Shown: piece after piece, positions 9,388 through 22,149 of the stretch | Numbering within the stretch: the stretch's first letter is position 1 | Layout: each line of letters opens with the position of its first letter | Assembly (NCBI GenBank): GCA_030533445.1 | Contig: CM060075.1 | Span: 37,963,719-38,027,718, forward strand | DNA length: 64,000 nucleotides | Reading direction: 5' to 3' | Source of the DNA: Cyprinodon diabolis | Taxonomy: Eukaryota; Chordata; Actinopteri; Cyprinodontiformes; Cyprinodontidae | Made by a program: the position numbers and the translations under genes | The notes under the pieces: model-generated | Told to the model about the DNA's origin: nothing | The model's database searches: none | Seen by the model: the letters and a program-made list of their open reading frames with translations, nothing else

Positions 9388-9584
9388 CTGTGGTCCTCCT
9401 GATGAATAGATCAGCCACAGGTGTGTGGGAGGCTCAGCTCAGGAGGACCCACGGCGCACTCTGCTGGAGGCAGGGGGTTCTCTCCAGAACCTTAACAGTG
9501 ACTCCAGCCCTAAGGGAAAAACACAGAGCAGAAGAGGATCCTCGGCGCCCTCTGGAGGGCAAGCCTGAGGATCCTAACAGAGGT

Positions 9585-10870
9585 GCTGTTAAGGCACATC
9601 AAGAGTCCATGAGCTGCCAATTAGCTTGAAATATTGCTTCTGTTTACAAAATTACAGCACCTTAAAATGTTTGATATGTTTATAACAGAAAATGTTATCC
9701 AAGAGAACAAAGTTAAAGACAGCGTTTAATATGTTGTACCTCACAATGTAACAGGTGTTGATTTATCACATTTGTGGTGATGGCAATAATGCTGAAGATC
9801 AGTTCAATTGTTTGTATCATTGTATCAGCTGAAAAAGCAAGGTTCCGTTTTATCGTAGTTTTGGTTTTCTTTTTATTGATTTAAAAGTCTTAAAAAATTT
9901 GTTACAGAAATCACTGTATGACCTATTTATATGTTTAAGTATAATAAATCACAAATTTGATCATATTTTTTTTAGTAACAACACATAATATTGTTTTTTT
10001 AATTTTCACACTGAAAAGCTTATTTTTTTTAGCCGTATATAATAAGAGCGAGCCCTCTGTGCAAACCAAGTACTTACATAGTTTTCCTCTGCGACCTAGA
10101 CAACTGTTGGAAAGCAACACAGTCCTGGAGATAACATGAAGTAGGAGAAGCTTAGCTCAATTCAAATCTCTTGACAGGGTATATCTGAGGTTATTTTGGA
10201 GTTTAACAAAATATATAATCAAACACCTTTGAGGAGTGGTCATGCAAAAAAGGGGAGGAGCCATGAACTTGAAAATAAACCAGAACAATAAAATCAGCTT
10301 ATCTGAGATGACATTTTTTTCCCACATTTAAGGTATACATTTATTTAATTTAATCATTTCTGATCAGAGAATAGCTGGGGTTCAAAACTGATTTAAGTTT
10401 AATGCTTTATGTTTAATTGGGGACCTAGCTCTCTCTGCAGCGAGGTGTACTTGCTGTCAGACTATTCTTCCAGTGTACGTTGCATGGGAACAAGGAAAAT
10501 ATCCAACACAGACTGAAAATGCTATGCAAACCTGTCAAGATCATATTTTCTCTGCCAAGCTTAGCATTGTGCATTTATGTAAGCTGCTTCTATTGGTGAA
10601 GCATGTTATTTTTCAAAACCAATTACATACACAAAGAATATTGATTAAGTTTTATACATAATGACATTTCCAGCTCCCATGGTCCCTCAAAGCAGCAGCT
10701 TGTAATAGGTTATTCCTCCACTCTGTTGAGCTGTGATTACACAGACGCCTCCTTTGAGCCCCTGCCACCCCACTCCAGGGCCAAAAGTAAAAGAAAGATA
10801 AATATTTAAATAAAAAATAATCTGTAAATTTGAAAATAAAAATGAAATTTGAAAGCTTGACATAGAAAAA
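9585..10870. other. AT-rich intergenic DNA, no gene seen
   Basis: It contains poly-T and poly-A runs and short open frames without recognisable content. No element ends were identified. Confidence 0.4.
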
Positions 10871-11204
10871 ATGTTGCCAAGACTCAGAAAATAGGACCCA
10901 GAATTCATTCAGACAGAACAGGTTTGTTTAAAAGTTAAATGCTTTATTGACTGATCTGCATTGTGTGGCTCATCTGCTGGGGCTGGCTTGCTGGATTCTC
11001 TGTAGAGATAGATACTCAGGTTAGTAACCCCTAGACTCAAACGCAAAAGAGCAGAAGAGTCTAGAGGCAGAATCCAGAGCAGGTGATGAAGCAGGTACAG
11101 ATCCAAGGTTGTTTACAAGCAGTCCAAACAGCAGTTGGACATTGTGGACACCCACTACAAGTTCCATCATGAGACAGAATCTGTTCAGTTGATGACATCC
11201 AAAG

Positions 11205-11462
11205 CTAGAACCTTGAAGGAAGAAGCTTGATGCCCAGTCGTCTGGCAAAATCCCCGTCCATAAACTCAGTATCTGCTCCATAGTCCACGAAAGTGGACAG
11301 GCTATGACAAGTAGAATGAACAGAGAATGATACAGGGAGAAGAAAATCTGGGGAGACAGATAGTCTGGCTTGGCCCAACAGGATTTCCACTTCTCCTATT
11401 GAACCTGTCCTTTTACTGGACAAGATCTCACCCAGTGTACCTCTCCACTGCAGTAGAGGCAC
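11205..11462 (-). pseudogene. Protease remnant of the decayed gypsy element
   Basis: The minus-strand frame contains STFVDYGADTEFMDGDFARR, which resembles a retropepsin active-site segment. The expected DSGA is changed to DYGA, so it would be inactive. It ends within the following sequence without reverse transcriptase. Confidence 0.5.
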
Positions 11463-11884
11463 AGTCTACATTTGAAGCACCCATCCCTTTCCTCCCTGGA
11501 GAGTCAAGTGCTTCCTAGCTGCATCGGGAAAGAACCGGGGGTGTGAGAAGAATCAAATGATCCAACATTAGCCAAAGATGAGGAAGAAGGGATTAGTAAG
11601 TGATTGACTGGCTCTCCGCTCTCTGTATCATCCGAGGGCACGAAGATCAATCCTTATGTTGCTTCAGGTACCGAGGGTAGTTCCGGTTGGAAAGTCCATC
11701 CTTGAACCTGTCATTTAATACAGTAATGAACACGTCCATAAGCGTCTCCTCGTTCCAGGGGCTCTCTGATGCCAGCAAGTGGAAGTCGATTATGTACTCA
11801 GCAACAGTCAGATCTCTCTGTTTTAAAGACAGGAGTCCCCTTAAAACTTCCCTGCAGGGGAGAACTGGGAAAAAATTAATTCCA

Positions 11885-12457
11885 TTAATTCCTGAGAAAA
11901 GACCCGATAAGATTTACACAGGCTGGGATTTTTTTGTCACTCTGACGTTCCCCACATCCCGCTAACAAAAAGATTATGTAAGCTACTTTAGCTTGATCAG
12001 AGGAAAATGTGGAGGGCTGCAGCTCAAAATGGATCTCCCACAGGGTCAAAAAGGAGCAATATTCCGGATCACGTCTAAACAACTCAACAGATGACAGACG
12101 CGTCTCATGAGTGATAGTATTAACACCCAGTGGCGTATAATAATGCTATTTATATGCATAAATCAAGCGGAACAATATGGAGATAGCTGGACTGCTCCAC
12201 TTGTGAAAGTAAAATCTGTTGAGCTCTTTTTGGCATCAAGACTATTTTTCTTATTGCCACATCGCCAGACAGGACACTGTTAAAAAAAAAAAAAAACACT
12301 CAGTGGCATAGAATCTAAAGCTGCGGTGAGCAGGGGGAATAGGGGCAGGCAAAGCCTGATTGCGCAGGTGATAAAGCATCTCTCGAACACCTGATTGCGA
12401 TTGAGTCATGCTCAGCTCAACGCCCTCACACCACCGTATGTCTGCTGATGGGTCCAT
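11885..12457 (-). pseudogene. Gag remnant of the decayed gypsy element
   Basis: Read on the minus strand from an ATG at 12457 next to the LTR copy, it begins MDPSADIRW. A later frame has capsid-like FRRDPEYCSFL, IHFELQPSTFSSDQAKVAYI and LLAGC. The pieces lie in different frames separated by stops. It is recognised from the typical gypsy capsid pattern and is not functional. Confidence 0.55.
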
Positions 12458-12622
12458 GTTTGGCCAGAATATTTTGTCAAGGCACAGAAAATAGGACCCA
12501 GAATTCAGGCAGATATAACTGGATTGTTGACCTCTCTGGATTGCACTAATCATCAGCTGGGACAGGCCTGCTGGATTCCCTGTACAGATAGATACTCAGG
12601 TTAGTGACCACTAGACTCAGAT

Positions 12623-15095
12623 TCATGAAGAATGTTTTTTTTTCTTTTCTTTTGAGCAAACTTTTAGTTTTCAAGTTTAAATATTTTTCTTTGGACCAAT
12701 TTTTTAAGGTATGGATCTGTTTTTTTATGAAACCAACATTTTCCAGGTGTAAATATTTTTTGATATACTTTTTTGCCCAAATTTAGCTAAATACGAATTT
12801 TCTAAATCTTCTTATCTCTTGAAAACTTAAAGCTACAGTGTGTAATTTTCAGAGACATCTAACATCCAGACTGCAGACTGCAGCAACATAAACATCTCGC
12901 CCCCACCGCTTCTCCCCCCCAACAGTACGGCGAGCGTTACGGGACAAAATGTCTTCCACGACGTCCGCATCACCTACCTTCTCAAGTGATGAGGTTTGTT
13001 TACATAGATAATTTTACAGATAGTATTTCATTAGTCTGTGTGTTCAGTACCGTCTCAGTTAATCTCTCTCAAAAAATCAACCCTAATCAAGAAAATATGA
13101 ATAAATACAAGATAATTATATAACAAAACTTCATCATACTTCACATAGTAAAACACTGATTTTTCACATTTTTAAAGAAAGTCTGCTGTGATACTTCTTC
13201 CTTCACACTAATGATGACATAGTAAAGTTCCCCATTGATCAAACCAAAACCCATCGCCATCATTTTCTGTCTAAACCTCATGTAGTAAAGAGATAACCTC
13301 TATCTCATCCAGAGTCTCCAGTTCAGCCTTAGCAGCAGAAACTAACAACCTGCTTCCACCTCTGACCTCAGAGGAAATCATGTTTTCTCTGATCCAACCT
13401 TCAGAAAGTTGTCGTGTTTCTGATACAGAAGCTAAACTGTTGTTCTGATGAGACAAATGTCTGCTCCATAATAAATGTCAACCTTTGATTTACTCCTACT
13501 GGTATTTCACATAAATGGTTTCCGTATTTTATCGTCTGTGCAACTTTGTTTGACTACAAAAATGTGGACTATAGCTTCATCCTACAAAAATGTTTTTAAA
13601 AGGATGTGTTTATAATGTGAGATTAAGATTAATTACAGAATATTACACAAGAAATGGATGATATGAAGTAACAGTATTTATTTTCAACAGTCCACATTCT
13701 AAGGACTATAAGGGCTGCTAACATCAGTACAACAGAGATAAAAATGATCTACAGATAAATTGCTGATCATCCTGTTTGAATTAATGCTGTAGTGTTTTCT
13801 ACTCATTTTTTCTACATCAGTCTGCAGATTGGATCATGGAAAGACAGTTTTACATGCCCTGTTTTCTACATTTGTCAATGCAAACCTTCAGCTCATGCAA
13901 ATCATATTCAAATCACAGATCTACAGATGACTTTTACTTGCACCTTTTCCTTTGTGTTTTACCTAAGTGACTTGAAATTTCATCTGGTTTCACTGCAGCC
14001 TGTAGACTAAAGCCTTCATGCTTCGGTTCAGAAACACAGAAACACAAATGTTTCTAAAATAGGCTTGAAGAGAAAATAGGAAAAAAAAATTAAGTCCAGC
14101 AGTGCAGGCACCAAACATTGGAAAAATAGGAAAAACCTCATTAGCTCCTTTCAGGCTTCACTGTTCTTGCAGGGTGATTAAAAGAAAAAGAGCATTTTTT
14201 CCTTATGGAGTGAAATGATTGTTTATATTTGAATGTTTAGTCATTTGCAGCTGCTGCTGTTATGTTTTTGTTTTTGCTTTTGCCCTGACGTGAGCCTTGT
14301 GGTTTTTCCATCAACAGGTTGGAACAAAGTCCTGTGTGATGTTTTAAGTTACAGGTTCACTGTAGGAGAACATTGTCTTAAAATAGACATGGGTAGGAGG
14401 AAGCTTTATTAGAAGAAAAATAATTATCTTTTTCTTTTGATCCACATAAGATTATTTAAGTTTAAAAATTGTTTATAAGTATTACAATAAAAATCAATAT
14501 GCTTGTTATTCCCTCTGAGGCATTTTAACATTTGGTACACTGCTAGTATCACTGCTAGTAAAAGCACATTAAAAGTAATGGAGGAAAAAGCTTGTAAATA
14601 TTTTAATTTCATTTTATGAAAAAATGCTTATTCACAAAGCTTTGAACTGCGTTTCACATGATTCATCATGCTCATCATGTGAGCTGCATTTAATAATGTT
14701 GATCAAGAATGTCTATGCATCTTCATATTGTTATTCTGTTTTGCCAAAGCCACCTTGCAGTGTTCTATGACAGTGTGTTATATTTGCGCCATATTATTTT
14801 GTATATTCTCTAACTATTTTAAATTGAGTCATTTAAAGTTAGACTGAAGTTATGTTGCTTTGTTGTTGATTATCAAGCTCGACTTCGATTAATAATAATA
14901 AATGTAAAGCGTTTGTATTTTTTTTTCTATACCTCTTTAATTCTAGAAAGGGTAAATAAAACAGTTTAAAGAAATACAATTTTGCAAACATGATTTAACT
15001 CCCCAAATAGCATCTTTGTAACATATAAATGACTGCATCCAAGATTTCAAATACGTGAAAAACAGCAAATCAAGAACACCACAGGCTGTGAAAAC
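12623..15095. other. AT-rich DNA, no gene seen; possible MITE near 12826
   Basis: No coding frame with recognisable content. The stretch from about 12826 (AAAGCTACAGTGTGTAATTT) resembles a dispersed fish repeat, but no paired end or target duplication was found. Confidence 0.35.
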
Positions 15096-15119
15096 TTTTA
15101 TCATTTTTTAGACACTTCC

Positions 15120-15366
15120 TCTATGTTTGCACATGCTTATAAGACTCCAAAGTCCTAAACAAACATTTGTGATGATCTCAATGAACTTTTATTTGTGAAT
15201 AGTGTTGAACATGACTACTTCATTATTGTGGGGGATTTTAATGTACATGTACAACCCTGAAGACAAAGGTGCAAAAGAACTGTGTGATATACTTAGAAGT
15301 TTTGATTTGACTCAATATGTCAAACAGCCAAAACACAATCAATTGCAATATTTTAGGTGTGGCCAT
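15120..15366 (+). pseudogene. L2-like LINE endonuclease fragment (left half)
   Basis: The plus strand reads as a degenerate AP-endonuclease segment, with FIIVGDFNVHV and KELCDILRSFDLTQYVKQ across frame breaks. GDFNVH is the typical endonuclease motif of L2/CR1-type LINEs. It is cut at CCAT by the provirus and continues at 23893. Confidence 0.65.
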
Positions 15367-16079
15367 TGTTAAAGAAAAATGATTATTTTTAGTTTTTAAT
15401 ACAGTTAATCTTATGGCATGTGTAAAAGGTATGTTGAGCACTCTCATTTTGAACATATTTCTTAATTTTGAACAAGTTTGTGAAGATAACCTTTCCTTGA
15501 ACCAAAGGACTGAATTTAAGTTTGTTCCTGAGAATTTATGGCAGGAAAGAGGCCCCCGCATTCCAACAGCTATTTTGTGTTATCTTATCGTATGTTTATC
15601 TTAGCCAGAAGACCTTAGAATTCCTGGACGCCAGGCTGTAAATTAGGGGAAGCTCTAAGTTTCTCTGAGTGTCCAAGATAGCTCCTGGTTGGAGGAGCAA
15701 AAGCCAGCCTTATTTGAATAAATTAAATACAAGAGGTTAAAGCTTTCTACATAGAAGTAACAAATCAGATTTGCTCTTGCAACTCTCCAAAGATGTCTTT
15801 GTACGTCTTTGCTTTCTTCCCTTCTCTCCATTTATGTCAGGTAATTGAATGTATGTCTCCGTTGTTCTGCAGTTTCTGGTATAAGTTTGTCCATGGTCTT
15901 ATTTCTAAGTTTGTGCATTGTCTTATATTGAATTAAACTATGTAATTCTGTGATGTCAACACGCAATGCTGGTTTTCCTTGGGGCCACACGCAGCTCGCC
16001 GAGATGAACCTGGGAAAGGAAGAGAGAAAGCCAACCTTTTTCCAAAGTTAACTATTTTAGAATATTTTCTTCCTTAACA
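15367..16079 (+). repeat. 5' LTR of the provirus (713 bp)
   Basis: It starts TGTTAAAGAAAAATG and ends TTCCTTAACA. AATAAA lies at 15717-15722. It differs from the 3' copy at about three or four positions, for example GTATG versus GTATA near 15430. Confidence 0.92.
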
Positions 16080-16081
16080 AT

Positions 16082-16097
16082 TGGGGGCTCGTGCCGG
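16082..16097 (+). other. Primer-binding site, tRNA-Pro type
   Basis: TGGGGGCTCGTGCCGG begins two bases after the LTR. Its first eleven bases match the canonical tRNA-Pro primer site used by many gammaretroviruses. Confidence 0.75.
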
Positions 16098-16161
16098 TTC
16101 TGGAATCTCGGTGGGCGGCTGTTTGGCACTGATTGATCCGTTTCGGCCCGACGCTTCGGTG

Positions 16162-16169
16162 TGGTAAGA
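16162..16169 (+). promoter_or_regulatory. Candidate major splice donor in the provirus leader
   Basis: TGGTAAGA matches the splice donor consensus and lies about 85 bases after the LTR, the usual place for a retroviral leader donor. The exon-intron boundary would be after 16163. Confidence 0.4.
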
Positions 16170-19100
16170 CAATATTTGATTATTTTTTATTTTTTAGTTG
16201 TCTGAAGCGCTGTTTCGTTGGACCGTGGCTGATTTGCTGTGTGCGGCCTCACAGAATTTAGAAGCTGCAGAGCTAGATAGAATCCCTCCTAAAAGAGTCG
16301 GTTGTTTAAGGATTTGAATAAATACACATTACAGGGAACTTTGGCTAGTTCAAACAGAGCCTTTACGTTAACTCTGATTTTAAGCTGGGTTTTGTTGTTA
16401 TATTCTTTTTACCCTGAGGATCAATGCCTGGGCCTCTAAAAAAAGTATTTTGGAAATTTGTGTATTGGGTAGCTTTGGCTTGTATCAGCCGGAGATTTCG
16501 ACTCATCTCCAGTGGACTTATAATTAATTGTTTGGGTTAATTGGACCGAGTTGTATCACTCATGGAAAAAGGACTAATAGGTCGGATCACCTTTCTCTGG
16601 CATTCTGAATCGAGTTGCTAGTAGTATAAAGGACCGAGAATACTTAATATAGCAGGTTGAATCACCTTAAAGGACTGATAGCAGGTTGAATCACCTTAAA
16701 GGACTGAGAAGTTGAAATGAGAATAAAAGGGATTTGTAAAAGTGAAGTTGGAAAATTAAAAGATGCGTCATACATTCTTTTAGCCGGCACCTGACATTTT
16801 CTTTCTTTTCTGTCTTTTCTTGACTTGTCTGTGTTTCTGTGTTTTGTACGTTTCTTTGTGTTTGTGTGCGTGCTTGGCTGCGGGTTGATCTATGGCTGTG
16901 TGTCTGTCTTCCCCCGTTATATGTTCCACCACGCGCTGCTGTCTATTTGTCTGTCTGTGTCTGAATTGTGCTGAGATTGTGCAGAAGTGATTTGTGTTTC
17001 AAGATTGTGTTATGAAATATTTTCAAATGTTTTTGCTGGATGTTGTATTACTAACTTTCTGTTAAAATGTGCTTCTGTGGGACAGAGGTTTCTCCATTTT
17101 GGTTAAAAGTTTTGTTTCACAGCAGGGGGATTGATTGACCCCCCCATTTGCATTTCGGGAGTGCTTCAGTTCTGTTAGCACTGATATTTCCAGCTCACTC
17201 TTTCAGGATTCTTGGATTTTGATGTGAATTACTTTTAGAATGTGTTTTGTGTTGAAATGAAAAGTACAAAATAACAGATTTACAGATGTTTTTACTTTCT
17301 CAGCGGGAGAAATGTGTGGCATCAGTTCCAGGCTGGAGCACTGGAATGATCCAATTGTTTTTTTATAATATTGTAACATTGACAATCACTTCAATTTCTA
17401 GGTTTCCTGACACAGGATGGAACACCCTCACTGTGTGGAACAAGAGAACAAAAACGAGAACATATGGATGTTTTTCTGCTTGACAGTGTTTTCTACACTG
17501 TTAATGTAGGACATGTTAAAACACTAATGAATGACTTTGTTTTTTGTAGGACGATCTTCGTGTGCAGCCCATTTTGCATATTACATGACCACATGAACGG
17601 TTTTTGGGTTTTCCTACAGGGGGTCTAGGTAGCCATTTAATAACAGTGGGCTATCATGAAATACGGTTGTGTGTATAATATGGAGTTTTTTTAAAACAGG
17701 TTCACTCAAAACTGAACAATATTAGAACTATTGGATAATTATTTTTTTTTCAACCATGGTGTTATAATAATAGTGTTTAAGACTTTCACAGGACGAATTT
17801 TGGTTTGAAATCTGGGGTAACATCCTGCATCTTTCTTACAATGGGGTGTTGATGAGTGTGAATGAGAGTGAATGTGTAGGCAGATGGCCTTTGATGGGTT
17901 TTAGGAAGCTATGTGAATATGACATCACTTTAGTGAGTAGCTGTGTGACCTTTTTGTTATTTTAAACTATTTAGGGACAGTAAAGGTTTTGTTTCATAAA
18001 TATACTTTTATTACTGCTATATGGGCAATTTTAAGGTAAAGACGATTACATATTTTGGTGTCACAATCTGGTTAAAGCTGAATCATCTGCTTGTGCAGTG
18101 GAAATAATATGAAACGAGAATTCAGCCTTGGCTTAAAGCAGATAAATGTCATTATTAGGAAACTGTGTTATCCACTTTGACTAACAACACTAACAAACTA
18201 ACCTAAATTCTAACTAAATTAACTTGGTTTATATTTCATATTGGTAACTGGTTGGACATGCTGAAATTTTAGCATAATTAGGGAAAGTTCTTTTAGTTTT
18301 GTTTTCCACCTCTAAATTGTTTTTCTTTTGGAAATAAGAAAACACAGGGGGATGTTATAAAGATAAGATATTACAGATGGAACTTTGAAATTTACATCAT
18401 CTCAGTCTAGTTTGAATATTAGATGGAAGATTGGAGAAATGGTGGAACATCTTATAATATTTTGGTTTTTCAGCTAATTATTATATAACAGTGACATAGA
18501 TTCCAAATTGTTTTCAAAATGATAATTTGATTATATCAACAGGGGGAGAAGGAGAAGTAGACCCTAATTCCTGGTAAATTTTTGGATATGGTTAATTGTA
18601 AATTAGTTAATCAATAATTTTGATTTTTTTTCATTCAACAATACTGAATTATGGATTTTTTTTTAATGTAGAGTCATATGGCGTTCCTGCTTGACTAAAA
18701 TATGGTATATGTGATATAGAAGCTTCTACTAAATTAGATTTGATCATCTAAAATTGAACGGTTTCAAATAACATCTATGCCATGTTTATTTACATTTAAA
18801 ATTGTTGATAGATTTCTGCATCACTGCTGACTTTGATTATATACAGTTGGGTGTAAATTGTTAATTTTGAGGAAAATTTTGGTTAAAACTGCTATGAAAT
18901 TCAAATAAAATGTAAATAATTTCTGAAATTTTAAAATAGGACTTTGTCTTACAGCGTGGGACAATGATAAGGATGTTTGGTATTTAGTAGAACAATATGC
19001 AATTCATAATTATTTGACAAAGTGCAATTCAATCACAACTTTCATTAGTGTCAGTACTAGGACATTCTAGAGTTTGTTCTAATCCTTTAATGAGTTTGTG

Positions 19101-21740
19101 AGGTTGTGATTTTAAAATTTGTAGTGATATTTGGCACAAGCAGAGTGAATGTCATCGAGGTATTGACGTTTATTGATTTTGAACAGTAAGTGTCATTATT
19201 TTCTTAATTCTGGCACATCTGATCGTGGACTATTTTAACACATTTCTATGTTTATTCTTTTTGCAGTTCAGGATTTGGGGCAGTTGGCCGTTAGTGCTAT
19301 AACAACAACAAATCTAGAGCCACACGGGAGGATGCATCACAAGATAAATTTTATTTATAATAGTGAAAGTAACAAAATGTGGCATATATAAGTTTTGATT
19401 TTTTAATTACTTTGTATTATTTTTTTTTCTCTGGCAGTTCTCCTTCCTTCTGACTTGATGGCAATCTTGGGGAAAGGGTCTTTTGAGCTCAGAGATCATG
19501 GGACGATGTATTTGAAGGGATCTTCTTGATTACCACATCAGGCCGCTGTTGTTGCTGAACAAAGATGCTGAACTGTGCCCATCTTCTGCTGGACTGCTGT
19601 ATGAAAGCCAAAAGCTGTTGAACGATTACGAAGGTCAGCGAAGACGAACTGTTCTCCTGTTGTCACGTGAGGGCAAAGTGCTGCTCACAGGACCTGGCAA
19701 CAGATGTCTCCTTTGAGTGTTGCTTTTCATACCTGGCTGAAAACAAAAGGGACTCAGGCGTTATCTATGGGAGTCTTCTATGGCTGGGAATCAGCAGTGA
19801 GTCGGGACAACAAAGATCATAGCCTTTTGTCCAAACCCGGACGGGGGTTTCAGTGGATGACTGATCTGCTGGTTTCTACGTCCTGCTCTGTCGACCACGA
19901 AAAGGCTGACCGAAGTTCATCAAAGCGGGACTTTATCCAGATGCTTCTGCACTGCGGGAATGACTGCTACTCTGGGCAACTTCTGATTCAGCAGATAAAG
20001 AATTGCGGCATGGCAAGTCGCTCAGCGGTGGTCCTGTTGTGTGTTCTCATGTTTGATCCTGGATTCTCACCTCTGATCATGTGACCTGGGTGCCAAAGCC
20101 CACTCCTGGGGTTCCCTTCAGTCTGCAGGTTGGAGACGAAATGGGTGCCAACTAAACTTGGTAGTGGTGAATAAGTTCTTTTTTTAATTTTTGTAGTGCG
20201 TGATGCCATTGTTCTCTTCTTACTTTAGTTATAGCACTGATGCGCCCTGTTGTCTTCACGTCCTGAACCCCTGCAGTGTAATTCTAAGTGTTAAGGACAC
20301 CCCATCTCCTGGGGTCAGAGGTTTTACAATGCAGTTTGAGGGTTGGTGTGCACCAACTGTTACGACACTGCATTCCTCGGAAATGCATTAAGTTCCTCCA
20401 TGATTCACTCTGTTTGTCTCACAAAATGCTAATGTGTCTTTTTTCCCTTCCTGCCTGAAAAGAATGGGCAGGGACTAACTATTGCAATTACATATTTTTT
20501 TCTTAACCATAGCTGAATTGCATTGTGTGTTACGCTTCATCTACTAAGGAAGATGATCGAAATTTTATTTACATAGTACAGTGGCTACCATTCAGTAAAA
20601 CTAAATTTAAATTTAAATGGAATTTAACATTAAGGTGTTAAAGTGGATTGATGGGTGTCTATAAAGTTTACTGAGCTAAAGACACCAAGTTCTGTGTTGA
20701 TTTTATAAATTTGATCAAACATTAAATTCTTTGATTGAGGTGTGCAGATTGTAACAGCATCTGGGACACCATGTTTGAATTACATCCAACTGTGTTACAT
20801 GAGGCTAAAGTTAGTGGTGATAGCGGATTTCATCTCAATGAGTTGTATAGGATTTTTATTGTATTCTATGACAGAACATTTGTTCTGTTATAGAAACAGG
20901 GGGACATGAATGGAATTGATCTAATAAGCAAATTTTTAGTTTGGATCTCTCTTTACTTTTCGGAAAAAGAGGTTATTGAAGTTAAATCAAAATACATTAA
21001 ATGTTTTATGGTGTATTAGAAGCATTAAATATGAGCTAACTATTTGGATATGAAATAAGTAAAATTTATAAATTGAATATACTAAACTAAATATTGCCTA
21101 TCAAAAATTTACATAAAACAGTGTTTCTTAAACTAAGGAAGGTGATCATTGGATTGTTGCATCTCTATTCATATGATTTAAAATAAGTTGTTTAACTAAG
21201 ACATCCAGGAAGGTCTAAACTAAAGATTTACATCATTTAATAAATTTAGCTGTATCGAATCTCTCTCCAAAACTGAAAAGGCATTGATAATTGATAAACA
21301 ATATAAAAAGGGTAATACATTATTCAATTAAATATTGTATAAATAGGTTTTCAAAAGAATAAATGGATCAAAGGTAAAAATGGTTGAAATTTTTGGGATT
21401 TAAAACTATGATTGGAATAAAGTAGGTCATTTTTGATATTTAGTGACAAGATTATCTATAGTCATGTAAAACAGGCTGATCATTCTTTAAGGTTTTAAAA
21501 AAATAGAAAATATGATGATTGAAATTAAATTGGTCTAAATTGGAGATTTACAAATTAACAATTATGGAACTGCTTCTAAAATACAGTTAAGTTTTGGGTT
21601 CAACATGATAGGAAACATTTTTTGCTCATGTAGGCCTTATATAAAAAGAGGGTCAAAGGATTGATAAAATACAGCTCGAAAGAAGCAGATTTATAACACA
21701 AAAGGAAGACAGCAAAACTGTCAAAGTGTCGGATCAATCA
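16170..21740 (+). other. Provirus interior without recognised genes
   Basis: About 5.6 kb of AT-rich DNA stands where gag and most of pol should be. The longest plus-strand frame (19704-20084, 126 codons) has no recognised domain. The block 19440-20160 is less AT-rich than its surroundings and may be a separate inserted or captured piece. Confidence 0.5.
16651..16708 (+). repeat. 29-bp direct repeat, two copies
   Basis: AGCAGGTTGAATCACCTTAA followed by AGGACTGAT occurs at 16651 and again at 16680, differing only at the end. It lies in the non-coding leader of the provirus. Confidence 0.85.
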
Positions 21741-21748
21741 TTAACCAA

Positions 21749-22130
21749 TCAACAGGGTTCTCTCCATATGAGCTCCAGACAGGATGGATGTGCCCAGGAC
21801 CTGCTACCCGCATTCCAGGATGGAAAGGTGAGCTTGCACATTTATCTCATAAAGATTTCTTCAATGAGTTACAGGTCCTGGCAGCGGAATTTACAAAATA
21901 CCAGACGACAGAGGAACGTCCAGGCTCGGGACCAGTTCCGGGAATCGACTGGGTGCGCTTGAAGGTCATCAAAAGAAAATGGTCTGAACCTCGCTTCACC
22001 GGACCATACCGAGTCGTGGAGAGGACATCTCATGCTGTCCGTCTGCAAAGGAAAAGGAGACACCGGGTTCCACTGGAGTCAGTGCATAGCAGCTGAGGAG
22101 CCACAACGCACGCTACAAGGCGTACAGGAG
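21749..22130 (+). pseudogene. Retroviral integrase C-terminal remnant
   Basis: The plus strand encodes SPYELQTGWM, then a linker, then the SH3-like DNA-binding domain typical of murine-leukaemia-type integrases (WVRLKVIKRKWSEPRFTGPY, then the SHAVRL strand). A frameshift near 22045 moves the last part (FHWSQC) to another frame. The catalytic core and all upstream pol domains are missing, so no active enzyme can be made. Confidence 0.7.
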
Positions 22131-22149
22131 AATCTACAGTCTCAACCTG

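Larger units (their letters stand above)
5724..9579 (-). mobile_element. Gag-only sushi-type LTR element B
   Basis: On the minus strand: a full-looking 5' LTR (9579 down to 8682), a gag start identical in kind to elements C and D, gag capsid sequence, then a long repeat-rich open frame in place of the zinc knuckle and all of pol. No second LTR copy was found at the left, so the 3' boundary is uncertain. The left limit given is the poly(A) signal. It would need proteins from an autonomous relative to move. It could instead be a truncated element joined to unrelated repeat DNA. Confidence 0.65.
8682..9579 (-). repeat. 5' LTR of element B (898 bp)
   Basis: On the minus strand it starts TGTTAGGATCC and ends CATGACA. 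It has a TATA box at 9381-9387 (TATATAA on the minus strand) and the self-primer sequence 31 bases further on. It contains a 36-bp tandem repeat (9203-9330) and a duplicated segment of about 45 bp (about 8905-9005). It is longer than the roughly 690-bp LTRs of C and D mainly because of these. Confidence 0.8.
10872..12622 (-). mobile_element. Decayed Ty3/gypsy element
   Basis: LTR-like sequence appears twice in the same orientation: about 10872-11050 and 12474-12622 share CAGAAAATAGGACCCAGAAT and AGATAGATACTCAGGTTAG. Between them, on the minus strand, are broken gag and protease sequences. It differs from the sushi-type elements. No target duplication could be confirmed, and most of pol is absent. 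Confidence 0.6.

Noticed and set aside
15238..15561. Minus-strand frame of 107 codons across the provirus LTR
   Set aside because: It spans the boundary between LINE and LTR, so it is an accident of the insertion.
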